From Gemmatimonadaceae bacterium (lineage in GTDB: Bacteria; Gemmatimonadota; Gemmatimonadetes; Gemmatimonadales; Gemmatimonadaceae), in contig JAIEMN010000027.1 in the NCBI GenBank assembly GCA_019752115.1, positions 44,108 to 108,107 of the forward strand: DNA of 64,000 nucleotides, read 5' to 3'. Below, piece after piece: positions 43,266 to 52,848 of this stretch. Position numbers and translations under genes: made by a program. The notes below the pieces were generated by a model, which saw only the letters and a program-made list of their open reading frames with translations, was not told where the DNA came from and searched no databases. The stretch's first letter is position 1. Every line of letters starts with the position of its first letter.

Positions 43266-45392
43266 TCAGTAGGAGAGGCTCAGCCGCAGCGCCCGCCCAC
43301 TCCCGGGCATGATGTTGTTGTTGCCGTTCGATGTCGCGGCGTAGCGGGTATCGAGCAGGTTCTCCACCTGCAGCTGCGTGGAGAGCCCGAGGGGGAGCCC
43401 CAGGAACAGGCCCGCATCCACGCGGGTGAACCGCGGCAGACGCACGGTGTTGTCGATCGCCGCGTAGCGGTCGCCCTGATGCACCACCCCCAGCGAGAGG
43501 GCCGTGCGGCGCGTCACGCGGACCTTGTTCCAGAGCGACGCGGTCGTGTGCGGCACGAGCGGCACACTCGCGCCCGCTGCGGCACTGCTCGTGCGGCTTA
43601 CCACGCGAGCGCGCTGCACCGCCACGCCGCCCATGACATCCCAGCGCGCCGTTACCGCCCCCTGCAGCCCAAGCTCCACCCCGCGGCTCTGCTGACGCCC
43701 CGTCTGCACCAGCCGTGTCGGATCGAGCGGGTCCGGTGCGGTCGTGTTGGAGCGATCGAGGATGAACCACGCGGCGGTGACGTCGAGCCCACGCGCGGCA
43801 GCCCACTTTACGCCCGCTTCCCGATTGCGAAAGGCCTCCGGGGCGAGCGTCGCCGTGCTGGCGGTCAGCGCGCTGAACTGATCGCCGCTGCTCGGCAGGT
43901 ACGCCATCGACCACGCCCCGTAGAACGACAGCGAGGAATCCGGCGTCAGCACCAGCGCCCCGCGCGGCGCCAACAGGTGATCCGTCCGCGAGAACATCGC
44001 CCCACTGCGCCGATCGCGCAGCTGCGACGTGAAGCGATCGTGACGCACGCCGCCGAGTACGCTGACATGACGCCCCACGCGCAGCTGCTCCTGCGCGTAC
44101 ACGGCCGCGACGCGCGCCTCGGTCACATTGTCGGCGTCAGTCGCACTTTGGCGAAACGTCACCGGGACCGTCACCGTGGGGGTGAGCGGAGAGGCGGCAA
44201 ACGTCGTGCTGGCGTTGTTGAAGTAGGCCGTTTCGCGACGGTTCGCGGTGCGCTGTGCACTGAGCTCCGCGCCGAGGAGCAACGTGTGCTGCAAGCCACC
44301 ACGCGCGGCCTGCCAGATCACGTCGGTCTGCTGAAAGCGATTGTGGCGATCGTTGGCGGTGTTGTACCCGCCGAGCGTGAATTGCGTGCCGGCCGCGTTG
44401 AGCGCGCTGCTTGCAAAGGTGTTCTGGTAGAACTTGTCGTAGTGCGCGCCACGCGTGTGCGATCGGATCTCGAGGCCCGGTCGGACGCTCCACGTCGCCA
44501 TGAGGTAGCCACTGTTCGCGGTCAGGCGTGACGTGTTGTAGCGCGGGTCGCCGACAAACCGCCGGGCATCCATTGGCGACGGCCGTCCATTCCAACTGGG
44601 TAAGCCGCGATCCACGACGCGGTGGTCCAGGAATCGCTCCGCTCCTCCCTGCAGCAACACCGGGCCGACGAGCAAGGCGACGGTGGGGTTGATACCGCTC
44701 CGGTCGTAGCCGAACTCGCGGCGGAATCCGCTCCCCGCTTCATGCAGCAGATTAAGTCGCGCGGCCGTGCCGGGGGCAATCGCCTGTCCGATATCAAGCG
44801 TGACGCGTCGTTGATTCCAGCTGGCCGTCTCCACCCGGCCGTTCCGCACCGGCGTGAACGTCGCCTGTTTCATGACCCGGTTGATGACGCCGCCGCCGCC
44901 GCCGCGGCCGAAGATGGCCGCGTTCGACCCCTTGAGCGCGTCCAGCTGCGCGACGTTGTACGTGTCACGGTAGTACTGGGCGTCGTCGCGCACGCCATCT
45001 ACGAAAAAGTCCGCCGTCGTGCTCTGGCCACGAATCGTGGGCGCATCGCGATGCCCCTCGCCCTGCCCCATGACGACGCCGGGGACGTACTCGACCGCCC
45101 GCTGCAGGTTGGTGAGGTTGAGATCGCGCATCAGCGGCGCCGAGAAGCTGGTAATCGCCTGCGGGATCTCGCGCAGTGGCGTGGGCGTCTTGGTGCTCGA
45201 GCGGGAGGTCGCGGGCCGGTAGCTGCCAGCACGAGCCCCGTCGGCGCGTACCTCCACGCGCCCGAGCGCCTGGGCCGCGGGGCGCGCGGGAGCGGCTCGG
45301 CGGGCAGCCGAATCGCGTGGCGCTGTGGTGGTGTCTTGCTGCAGGGCTGCCGCAAGCATGAGTGATAGGACGGGGACGGGCATATCGATCAT
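43266..45392 (-). CDS. TonB-dependent siderophore-type receptor
   Basis: The 708-residue outer-membrane protein has a signal peptide and a plug domain. The plug carries TPLREIPQAITSFSAPLMRD, NLQRAVEYVPGV and ALKGSNAAIFGRGGGGGVINRV. A beta-barrel of repeated aromatic-ended strands follows and ends RLSLSY. These are marks of the FhuA/FecA group for ferric siderophores. A Fur-box-like palindrome lies six bases before the start. No inner-membrane transporter gene is adjacent, so the partner system is elsewhere. Confidence 0.9.
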   Translation of the reverse strand: MIDMPVPVLSLMLAAALQQDTTTAPRDSAARRAAPARPAAQALGRVEVRADGARAGSYRPATSRSSTKTPTPLREIPQAITSFSAPLMRDLNLTNLQRAVEYVPGVVMGQGEGHRDAPTIRGQSTTADFFVDGVRDDAQYYRDTYNVAQLDALKGSNAAIFGRGGGGGVINRVMKQATFTPVRNGRVETASWNQRRVTLDIGQAIAPGTAARLNLLHEAGSGFRREFGYDRSGINPTVALLVGPVLLQGGAERFLDHRVVDRGLPSWNGRPSPMDARRFVGDPRYNTSRLTANSGYLMATWSVRPGLEIRSHTRGAHYDKFYQNTFASSALNAAGTQFTLGGYNTANDRHNRFQQTDVIWQAARGGLQHTLLLGAELSAQRTANRRETAYFNNASTTFAASPLTPTVTVPVTFRQSATDADNVTEARVAAVYAQEQLRVGRHVSVLGGVRHDRFTSQLRDRRSGAMFSRTDHLLAPRGALVLTPDSSLSFYGAWSMAYLPSSGDQFSALTASTATLAPEAFRNREAGVKWAAARGLDVTAAWFILDRSNTTAPDPLDPTRLVQTGRQQSRGVELGLQGAVTARWDVMGGVAVQRARVVSRTSSAAAGASVPLVPHTTASLWNKVRVTRRTALSLGVVHQGDRYAAIDNTVRLPRFTRVDAGLFLGLPLGLSTQLQVENLLDTRYAATSNGNNNIMPGSGRALRLSLSY

Positions 45393-45397
45393 CTCTC

Positions 45398-45414
45398 TTG
45401 AGAACGACTCTCAA
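45398..45414. promoter_or_regulatory. Fur-box-like operator of the receptor gene
   Basis: The 17-bp palindrome TTGAGA-ACGAC-TCTCAA lies 5-6 bp upstream of the receptor start. It is close to the TGAGAAT-type iron boxes bound by Fur. Its position over the translation start region fits repression of an iron-uptake gene; binding is inferred. Confidence 0.6.
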
Positions 45415-45674
45415 CTAACGTGATCGAGTATAGCCACCTAATCCCGATCTGATCAATCGGTATTTTTCCCTACAACCGCGTCCGAAGATTCCCGTTCGGC
45501 TCGTACCAGTTTTTCTGACCGGGTCAGGGAAAGTCCATTGCTCCCCCGGGCCGGTCTTGGCACCATGCATGGGAGCATGGTTGTGGCGCCCGACGACGAG
45601 CGCATCCGCGCTGGCTGCCCCGTGGCAGCCACCGCACCCTCCTCAGTTCGCAGGTTACCCGGGACGCGATTCGA

Positions 45675-47705
45675 ATGACTGTACGGCGCGTGGTGCGTGC
45701 CGGATCGTGGCCGTTGCGCAACCTGCGCACCCTGCTCGCGGCCGATCACGTCCTGCTGTTTGTGCGCGACAGCGATCGGCACGATCCGGCGCTCGCGCTC
45801 GCCGATCCGCCACAGCTCCCCAGCCAGCCCTTCACCCTCGAGCACCCGGCGTTGTGGCCGGAGCGCGAGCCCGTGTTGCTGCTCGATGCCGATCGCATCC
45901 AGCGCTCTCCCATCGGCTGGGTGCTCGCGGGCGCCCGCGGCAGTGCCCTGGGCGTGAGCGCCCCCGCCATGCAGGGCGATGGCCAGCTCGCGCTCTACGT
46001 TCTCTGGCAAGAGCCCCATCAGCCGCCCGCGCACGTCCTGCACGATCCGGGCACCGTCGCCGCCGCCCTGCGCGAGCAGTTGGACTTCGTCGAAGCCGCC
46101 AGCGACAATCGCCACGCTCGCATTCGCCTCGACGTGCTCCTCGCCTCGCTTCAGGAAGGCATCGTGCTGACCGATGCGGAGCACGGCACCGCGCTCGTGA
46201 ACGAAGCGGCCAGCGAGTTGCTCGACATTCCCAGCGGCGTGGTGCCGGCGGCCACGATTGCCCAGGGCATGCGCGGGCTGCACGAGCGCATGAGCAACGC
46301 GCGCGATGTGGAGCAGGAGGCGGAGCAGCTCTTTTCGAGCAGCGATGGCGTGCGCCTGAACTGGGTGTGGGATGTGCTGCACCCGCGACGCCGCACGTTA
46401 CTGGTCAATACGCGCCCGGTGCGCTCGCCACGGCATCGCGGCCGCCTCTGGTCCTTTCACGATGTCACCGCACTGCAGGCGGCCGAGGCGGAGCAGATCC
46501 GGTTGATGCGGCAGCTCGAACGCGAGCGCGCGCATCTGACGGGGCTGCTGGGCCAGCTGCAGCAGTCGCAGAAGATGGAAGCCATGGGGCGACTCACCGG
46601 CGGCGTGGCGCACGATTTCAACAACCTGCTCACCGTGATCGGTGGCAATACGGAGCTGCTGCTGGCCGAGCTACCGCCCACGACCCAGGCGCACGCCGAC
46701 GCCGAAGAAGTGCGGGCGGCCGTGCAGCGGGCGGCCGATCTCACGCGGCAGCTGCTGCACTTCAGCCGTCGCGAAGTCCTGCAACGCCATCTGGTGGAGC
46801 CGGACCAGATCGTGCGCGGCGTGCAACAATTGCTCCGCCGTGTGATTGGCGAGCAGATCGCCCTCGAGGTGCACACCGGACTCGGCACGAGTACGGTGGA
46901 GATCGACGGGGGTCAGCTGGAGCAGGTGCTGGTGAACCTTTCGGTGAACGCTCGCGATGCGATGCCCGACGGCGGGCGGCTCTCGATCCGCACGGAGATC
47001 TCGCAGGAGCCCGTGCCGCCCGCGGCCCAGGGGCAGTGCGTGACGCGCGGCACGCATGCCCGCGTGATCGTGCAGGACACCGGCGCCGGTATGGACGCCG
47101 ATACGCTCGCACGGGCGTGCGAGCCGTTCTTCACGACCAAGGCCGAGGGCCAGGGGACGGGCATCGGACTCGCCACCGTGCAGGAGATCGTGCAGGCCAA
47201 CGGTGGCTGCCTCTGGCTCGACAGTGCGGTGGGGGTCGGCACGACGGTCACGATCGCCTTCCCGCTCGCCAGCGGTGCAGCAACGGAGCCGGTGTCGGTC
47301 GCCGATGAGGTGCCCGCCACCGGCGCGGGGACCGTGCTACTTGTCGAGGACGAAGAGGGCGTGCGGCAGATTGCCCAGCGTATTCTGCGCGATGCGGGCT
47401 ACGACGTCCTCGTGGCTACCAACGGACAGGACGGGCTCCGCTGCTGGCGCGAGTGCGCGTCCGCCGGGCAAGGCATCGATCTCGTGATCAGCGACGTGGT
47501 GATGCCGACGCTTGGCGGCCGCCGGATGCTGGAGCTCCTGCGTGCCGAAGCGCCGGCGTTGCCGGCCATCTTCATGAGCGGCTATGTCGAAGGCGGGCTC
47601 ACCGACAAGGACCTGACGGGTCCCACGCGGTTCCTCGGCAAGCCCTTCACGCGCCGAGAACTGCTGCGCGAAGTGCGCGCGTTGCTGCAGCGCGCGGCCG
47701 ACTGA
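45675..47705 (+). CDS. Hybrid histidine kinase with receiver domain
   Basis: The 676-residue protein has an N-terminal region of GAF-like or unknown type (about 1-150) and a PAS domain (about 150-280). The kinase core has the phospho-accepting His in GGVAHDFNNLL (about H313) and ATPase boxes in VLVNLSVNARDAM, DTGAGMD and GTGIGLATVQ. A C-terminal receiver domain (about 545-670) has LLVEDEE and the phospho-Asp in LVISDVVMP. There is no membrane segment, so it senses a cytoplasmic signal. The start may be a little upstream; the frame is open there. Confidence 0.88.
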   Translation: MTVRRVVRAGSWPLRNLRTLLAADHVLLFVRDSDRHDPALALADPPQLPSQPFTLEHPALWPEREPVLLLDADRIQRSPIGWVLAGARGSALGVSAPAMQGDGQLALYVLWQEPHQPPAHVLHDPGTVAAALREQLDFVEAASDNRHARIRLDVLLASLQEGIVLTDAEHGTALVNEAASELLDIPSGVVPAATIAQGMRGLHERMSNARDVEQEAEQLFSSSDGVRLNWVWDVLHPRRRTLLVNTRPVRSPRHRGRLWSFHDVTALQAAEAEQIRLMRQLERERAHLTGLLGQLQQSQKMEAMGRLTGGVAHDFNNLLTVIGGNTELLLAELPPTTQAHADAEEVRAAVQRAADLTRQLLHFSRREVLQRHLVEPDQIVRGVQQLLRRVIGEQIALEVHTGLGTSTVEIDGGQLEQVLVNLSVNARDAMPDGGRLSIRTEISQEPVPPAAQGQCVTRGTHARVIVQDTGAGMDADTLARACEPFFTTKAEGQGTGIGLATVQEIVQANGGCLWLDSAVGVGTTVTIAFPLASGAATEPVSVADEVPATGAGTVLLVEDEEGVRQIAQRILRDAGYDVLVATNGQDGLRCWRECASAGQGIDLVISDVVMPTLGGRRMLELLRAEAPALPAIFMSGYVEGGLTDKDLTGPTRFLGKPFTRRELLREVRALLQRAAD

Positions 47706-47715
47706 GCCGCGCGCG

Positions 47716-48660
47716 TCAGCCGTCGTTGCGCAGCGTTTGCGCCGCCGTCTGCGCGGCGTGCGCGTCGATCACCGCCTGCGCCGCCTCCGCCGGATCATCC
47801 GTCATCAGTAGCAGATCGAGATCGCCCGGCGAGATCTTCCCTTCGGCCAGCAGCCGCGAGCTGATCCACCGCACGAGACCGGCCCAGTAGTGGCGCCCGA
47901 AGAGAATGACGGGGAACTGATAGATCTTCCCGGTCTGAATGAGCGTCAGCGCTTCGAACAGCTCGTCGAGCGTCCCGAACCCGCCCGGGAAGATGATGAA
48001 CGCGTTCGAGTACTTGATGAACATCGTTTTCCGCACGAAGAAGTAGCGGAAATTCACCAGCGTATCGACGTACGGGTTGGCCCCCTGTTCGAAGGGGAGT
48101 TCGATGTTGCACCCGACCGAATGCCCCCCGCCTTCCTTGGCGCCGCGGTTGGCGGCTTCCATGATGCCGGGGCCCGCGCCGGTGATGATCGAGAAACCGT
48201 GCTGCCCGAGCAAGCGGGCCACCTCGCGCGCGGCCTGATACTGGGGGTCATCCGGCCCCGTGCGCGCCGACCCGAAGATCGTGACCCCTTTCTGGATATC
48301 GGCCAGCGCGTCGAACCCTTCCACAAACTCCGACGTGATGCGCATGACGCGCCACGGGTCGCTACGGGTGAAGGCCGACGCTTCGCCGCGCGGCATCTGC
48401 AGCAACTTTTCGTCTTCCGTGAGCATTGGCACGTCACGGATGGCCTGATCCACCTTCCGGGGATCCATCCGGCGGCGCACCACACGGGCGCCACTCGAGA
48501 TCATCCCCTTGTCGCTGGCGGGCTCACGCCCCGCCTTGCGATGGCCTTCCTGAGTACGTTCAATGAGGCCTTCGAGCGACTGGTGCTCCGCTTCGGCCCG
48601 GGTAACGGGCGAGGCCTGCTTGCCGGTAGCGGTACGGGGAGCGCGACGGGACTTCGCCAT
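47716..48660 (-). CDS. LOG-family protein (TIGR00730 type)
   Basis: The 314-residue protein has the Rossmann-like LOG fold in its C-terminal 230 residues. The key loop is FPGGFGTLDELFEALTLIQ, with GAGPGIMEAANRGAKEGGG before it. LOG proteins are phosphoribohydrolases on nucleoside monophosphates (cytokinin-activating in plants, nucleotide metabolism in bacteria). The N-terminal 90 residues are basic and probably disordered. It is convergent with the hybrid kinase gene. Confidence 0.88.
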   Translation of the reverse strand: MAKSRRAPRTATGKQASPVTRAEAEHQSLEGLIERTQEGHRKAGREPASDKGMISSGARVVRRRMDPRKVDQAIRDVPMLTEDEKLLQMPRGEASAFTRSDPWRVMRITSEFVEGFDALADIQKGVTIFGSARTGPDDPQYQAAREVARLLGQHGFSIITGAGPGIMEAANRGAKEGGGHSVGCNIELPFEQGANPYVDTLVNFRYFFVRKTMFIKYSNAFIIFPGGFGTLDELFEALTLIQTGKIYQFPVILFGRHYWAGLVRWISSRLLAEGKISPGDLDLLLMTDDPAEAAQAVIDAHAAQTAAQTLRNDG

Positions 48661-48722
48661 GAGGAACACGGTGGGAGACAGGACAGCGACGACGACGCGT
48701 GGCACACGGCGGAGAGCGGCTC

Positions 48723-50216
48723 ATGTCAGGACGCGCGCCCGTGTCGCCTGAGTCCCCGCATGATATCACCGAGGCGCAGTCACTGCACCGTCGGCTCCTG
48801 CTGATCGTGGCCGACGGGGTACGCCCCGACGTGATGCAGGAAGAGATGGACGCCGGCAACACGCCCACCCTGCAGCGCCTGCGGGAGCGCGGTGGGCTGC
48901 ACGCGGTGTCGTCCTCGTTTCCGTCAGTCACCGGCCCGGCCTACGTCCCGTTCCTCATGGGGCGGCACCCGGCCAACGTCGGGCTCCCCGGACTCCGCTG
49001 GTACGACCGCGCGCGCTCGCTCCGCTGGTCGCCGTACCAGGCGCGCAGCTACGCGGGTATCGACATCTGGCACATCGACGGGGACGTCACGGCCACCGCC
49101 CCGACCCTGCTCGAGCTGGCCACGCCCTCGCTGGCCGGGATGAGCATGATCGGCCGCGGCGCGACGCACGGCCGCATTGGTCGCTCCGTCTACTGGATGT
49201 GCCGCGCCTCGCCCGCCCACTTCCGCGGCGATCTGCACGGGTGGCAGCGCGTGGAGCGCGAAGCGAGTGCCAGCTTCCTCAAGCGGTTCGCCCGCGTGCG
49301 TCCACGCTTTTCGGTGCTGGCGATTACCAGCCCCGACAAGTTCGCGCACAAGTTCGGCTGTCGCTCGGCGGCGGTGCGTAGTGCGATCGGCGATGTCGAC
49401 GCCGCGGCCGCGCAGGCGTTCGCCCTCGCCGAGCGGGACGGCTGGGGCGACGCATTGCATGTGTGGGTGGTCGGGGATCACGGCCATGCGCCGGTCTCGC
49501 AGCACGACGACCTGCACGGCTGGCTCGAGCGGGAAGGATTGCGCGTGCTGGCGCATCCGCAGCTTGGGACGCGACGCCCCGACGTGGCGCTCATGGTGGG
49601 CGGCAATGCCATGGCGCACCTGTATCTCGCGCCCGCCGAGCGCACGCGGCGCTGGTGGGGGGAACTGGCCCCGCGCTGGTCCGGGCTCGCCGACCGGCTG
49701 CTGCAGCGCGCGTCGGTGGATCTGCTGATGGTCGCCCACAGTGCCCATGATGTCGAGGTGCGCCATGCCACGCGGGGCTCGGCGCATGTCCATCTGCATG
49801 AAGACGGACACGGCGACCGCGCCACGACGCGCTGGACGTATGAGCCCACCAGTGGCGATCCGCTCTGCCTCGGCGGGCGGCACGACCGGCTCGACCTCCA
49901 GGCCGCATGGGAGGTGACGCAAGCCTCACCGTATCCCGACGCCGTGGTGCAATTGAGCTGGCTGGCGATTTCGTCGCGCGCCGGGGATTGCATCGTGTCG
50001 GCGGCGCCGGACTGGGACCTCCGGGCGCGTTTTGAACCGGTGGAACACGTATCGACCCACGGCGCGCTCCTGCGGGATCAGATGCTCGTGCCGCTCCTCA
50101 TCGATACACCACCGGCACAACTGCCACAACGAACGACGGATGTCGTGCCCAGCGCACTGCAGCTTCTTGGCGTGGCGGCCGATACTCCCTATGACGGCCG
50201 TTCGTTCCTGACGTAG
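48723..50216 (+). CDS. Alkaline phosphatase-superfamily phosphodiesterase
   Basis: The 497-residue protein is of the nucleotide pyrophosphatase/phosphodiesterase group. The first Asp is in LLIVADGVRPD, the nucleophile region is SSFPSVTGPAYVPFL, and later ligands lie in SPDKFAHKFG and VVGDHGHAP. The substrate could be a phosphodiester or a sulfate ester. There is no signal peptide. GGAGAG at good spacing supports the ATG at 48723. It is divergent from the LOG gene. Confidence 0.83.
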   Translation: MSGRAPVSPESPHDITEAQSLHRRLLLIVADGVRPDVMQEEMDAGNTPTLQRLRERGGLHAVSSSFPSVTGPAYVPFLMGRHPANVGLPGLRWYDRARSLRWSPYQARSYAGIDIWHIDGDVTATAPTLLELATPSLAGMSMIGRGATHGRIGRSVYWMCRASPAHFRGDLHGWQRVEREASASFLKRFARVRPRFSVLAITSPDKFAHKFGCRSAAVRSAIGDVDAAAAQAFALAERDGWGDALHVWVVGDHGHAPVSQHDDLHGWLEREGLRVLAHPQLGTRRPDVALMVGGNAMAHLYLAPAERTRRWWGELAPRWSGLADRLLQRASVDLLMVAHSAHDVEVRHATRGSAHVHLHEDGHGDRATTRWTYEPTSGDPLCLGGRHDRLDLQAAWEVTQASPYPDAVVQLSWLAISSRAGDCIVSAAPDWDLRARFEPVEHVSTHGALLRDQMLVPLLIDTPPAQLPQRTTDVVPSALQLLGVAADTPYDGRSFLT

Positions 50217-50320
50217 GCCGCGTCGCGCCTGGCGCGCGATGCGCGGACGAGTGGTGTCGGCGGCATTCGGACCGACGATGGCCCGGGGTTGCGTTCCCGT
50301 GGTTTCGGCTGGTGTGGTGC

Positions 50321-51157
50321 ATGTCGATTCTCTTCCGCAACAACGTCCGCGTGTCCGGCAGCGGCGAGCCCGTGCTCGTCTTCGGACACGGCTTCGGATG
50401 TGATCAGGCGATGTGGCGCTTCGTGGCGCCCGCCTTTGAGCCCACGCACCGCGTGGTGCGCTTCGATTTCGTCGGCGCCGGTGGCTCCGATGTGCGCGCG
50501 TACGACCCGGCGCGGTACGGCACGCTCCAGGGCTATGCGACCGATCTGCTCGAGGTACTCGAGGCGGTCGGCGCGCGGAGCGCGGTGTTCGTCGGCCACT
50601 CGGTGGCGGCCACGATCGGCATGCTCGCCGCGGCGCGGCGCCCGTCGCGCTTTGCGCGGCTGGTGCACGTAGGGCCGTCGCCCTGCTATCTGAATGATCC
50701 GCCCACGTACGCCGGCGGCATGTCGCGCGCGGACATCGTGGGGCTCCTCGACATGATGGAGCAGAACTATCGCGGCTGGGCGCAGGCGCTGGCGCCTCTG
50801 GTCGTGGGCAATCTGGATCGGCCGGAGCACGCGGCGGAGCTGGAAGCGCGCTTCTGTGCCACCGATCCCGTCATCGCGCGACGCTTCGCCGAGGTGACCT
50901 TCCTCTCCGATCATCGCGATGACGTCCCACTCGTGCCCGTGCCGTCGCTCATCCTGCAATGCGCCGACGACGCCATCGCCCCCGAAGCCGTGGGGCATTG
51001 GCTCGCACGGCATCTGCCGCAGAGCACCTATCATGCGATGGCGGCCACGGGGCACTGCCCGCAGCTCACCGAACCGGCGGAGACGATCGCGGCCATCCGC
51101 GCCTACCTCGACAGCCCGGCCGGTGCGCCGCTGCTCGATCTCGCCGCGGCAGGATAG
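50321..51157 (+). CDS. RsbQ-like alpha/beta hydrolase
   Basis: The 278-residue alpha/beta hydrolase resembles RsbQ and the plant KAI2/D14 receptors. It has GHGFGCDQAMWRFVAP, the nucleophile Ser in FVGHSVAATIG, LQCADDAIAP with the Asp, and the catalytic His in ATGHCPQLTEP. RsbQ activates the PAS phosphatase RsbP in the stress pathway of Bacillus. Here the next gene, four bases on, is a PAS histidine kinase rather than a phosphatase, so it probably supplies or senses a ligand for that kinase. Confidence 0.86.
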   Translation: MSILFRNNVRVSGSGEPVLVFGHGFGCDQAMWRFVAPAFEPTHRVVRFDFVGAGGSDVRAYDPARYGTLQGYATDLLEVLEAVGARSAVFVGHSVAATIGMLAAARRPSRFARLVHVGPSPCYLNDPPTYAGGMSRADIVGLLDMMEQNYRGWAQALAPLVVGNLDRPEHAAELEARFCATDPVIARRFAEVTFLSDHRDDVPLVPVPSLILQCADDAIAPEAVGHWLARHLPQSTYHAMAATGHCPQLTEPAETIAAIRAYLDSPAGAPLLDLAAAG

Positions 51158-51161
51158 CCCC

Positions 51162-52352
51162 ATGCCGCTCAGCCTCTTTCGCGATCGGCGCCTGGCGGAA
51201 TCCACGACCGTTGGCGCGCCATCCGCCGAGACGCCGGCGACGACCGATCTGGCGTGGCAGCAGGCGCCCTGCGGCTTGCTCTCCTGCGCCCTTAACGGCC
51301 AGATCCTCGCGATCAACGCCACCTTGCAGCAGTGGGTGGGGCGCGAGGAGGGACCGCCACCAGCGGCGCTCCCCGACCTGCTCACGGCGCCCAGCCAGTT
51401 GCTCTTCGAAACGCAGCTACGCCCGGTGCTCGCGCTGGGGCGCAGCATCGACGGCGCATTTCTCACGTTGCGCCATGTGGATGGCACGACCATTCCGGTC
51501 GTCATGAACGCGATCCAGCGTGCGGGGCGCGCGCCCATTGAGATGGCGCTGCTCAACGTGCGCGAACGCGAACAGTACGAGCGGCAGTTGCGCACGGCGC
51601 AGGAGGAGGCCGAAGCGGCCCTGACCGCCGTCGTCGCGTCGGCACATGCGCAGAAGATGCAGGCCGTCGGGCAGATGGCGGCCGGCGTTGCGCACGAGTT
51701 CAACAATCTGCTCGCCATCATCCGCGGCAACGTCGTGTTCGCCCAGCAGGACGCGGACGAACTGGCCGGGGGCGCGCGCATCAGCGCCGACCTCACGAAC
51801 GTGCTTACCGCCACCGACCGTGCCGTCGCGCTCGTGGCGCAGTTGCTCGCCTTCACCGGCCGCAAGATCGTGGCGCGCGAAGCGCTCGATCTCAACGAGG
51901 TGATTGCGCAGGCCGACGCCATGCTCCGCCCCGCGCTCGGGCGCGATATCACCTGGCAGCAACGCCTCTGCCCCACGATCCCGCGCGTGTTCGCGGGGCG
52001 TGACCAGCTGCAGCACATCCTCGCCGAACTGGTGCTCAACGCCCGCGACGCCATCCGCGAGAGCGGGGGACCGGGGCTGATCTCCATTTCCACGAGCAGC
52101 ATCCGCATCGCCCCCGACGCCCGCCCCGGCGTGCGCCTCGTGATCAGCGACACGGGCTGCGGTATGCCCGCGGACGTGCTCGCGCGGGCCATTGATCCGT
52201 TCTTCACGACCAAGGGCCCCGGTCGCGGCTCTGGCCTGGGGCTCTCGATGGTCTACGGCGCCATCAACGCGCTCGGCGGCAACACCCGACTCGCCAGTAC
52301 GCCGGGAGCGGGGACGCAGGTGAGTGTGGAGTTGCCGGGGGCGGAGGGGTGA
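51162..52352 (+). CDS. PAS-domain histidine kinase
   Basis: The 396-residue kinase has a PAS domain (about 25-145, LLSCALNGQILAINATLQQW), a linking helix, the dimerisation/phospho-acceptor segment with His in AAGVAHEFNNLL (about H178), and ATPase boxes LAELVLNARDAI, DTGCGMP and GSGLGLSMVYG. It has no membrane segment or receiver. It lies four bases after the RsbQ-like gene, suggesting the hydrolase controls its PAS domain. No response regulator is adjacent. The following gap is a long palindrome. Confidence 0.88.
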   Translation: MPLSLFRDRRLAESTTVGAPSAETPATTDLAWQQAPCGLLSCALNGQILAINATLQQWVGREEGPPPAALPDLLTAPSQLLFETQLRPVLALGRSIDGAFLTLRHVDGTTIPVVMNAIQRAGRAPIEMALLNVREREQYERQLRTAQEEAEAALTAVVASAHAQKMQAVGQMAAGVAHEFNNLLAIIRGNVVFAQQDADELAGGARISADLTNVLTATDRAVALVAQLLAFTGRKIVAREALDLNEVIAQADAMLRPALGRDITWQQRLCPTIPRVFAGRDQLQHILAELVLNARDAIRESGGPGLISISTSSIRIAPDARPGVRLVISDTGCGMPADVLARAIDPFFTTKGPGRGSGLGLSMVYGAINALGGNTRLASTPGAGTQVSVELPGAEG

Positions 52353-52354
52353 GC

Positions 52355-52515
52355 GGGGAACGGCGTATACGAGTTGCGCACACGTGGCGCGCATACGTGG
52401 CGCGCATACGTGGGGCGCAGACGTAGAGCGCAGACGTGTCGCGGTGCCCGCGGTACGTATGCGCAGCATGTATGCGCAACACGTGTGCGCCCCACATATA
52501 CGCTACTCCGTTCTA
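52355..52515. repeat. Long palindrome with direct subrepeats
   Basis: A palindrome of about 160 bp exactly fills the gap between the convergent kinase and MazG-like genes. The left arm repeats gcgcatacgtgg and the variant gcgcagacgt; the right arm holds the complements acgtatgcgc and atgtatgcgc. The first codons at the 3' end of the MazG-like gene lie in its edge. Confidence 0.84.
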
Positions 52516-52829
52516 TTCCGGCTGCGCTCCGCCGAGAACCCGTCCGGATATCGCTTGCGCAGTTTGTCGATGTTGCGCTGGGCGATGTCGTCCATGGAGA
52601 GACCGAGGTTCGTGGCAAAGGCGGCGATGTACCAGAGGCAGTCGCCGAGTTCCTTCACGAGCGCATCCTGATCGAGCGGCGTGGCGTGAAAGAGGTGCTT
52701 CTTGATGATCTCGGCGGTCTCGCCGGCCTCGCCGGTGAGGCCGAGGGCGGCATTGGCCAGCTGCTGTTCGTGGGTACGGTCGCGGCCGAGCGTGCGGGCG
52801 GCCAGCTCCTGGTATTCGGCGAAGTCCAT
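52503..52829 (-). CDS. MazG-like nucleotide pyrophosphohydrolase
   Basis: The 108-residue protein has the all-alpha MazG/NTP-PPase pattern. It has the EExxE-type metal motif in LTGEAGETAEIIKKH and the second acidic helix in VKELGDCLWYIAAFA. It would hydrolyse abnormal nucleoside triphosphates. The C-terminal residues run into the palindrome. It is preceded by the HDOD gene on the same strand. Confidence 0.88.
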   Translation of the reverse strand: MDFAEYQELAARTLGRDRTHEQQLANAALGLTGEAGETAEIIKKHLFHATPLDQDALVKELGDCLWYIAAFATNLGLSMDDIAQRNIDKLRKRYPDGFSAERSRNRTE

Positions 52830-52848
52830 GGCGCCAATTTACACGCAA

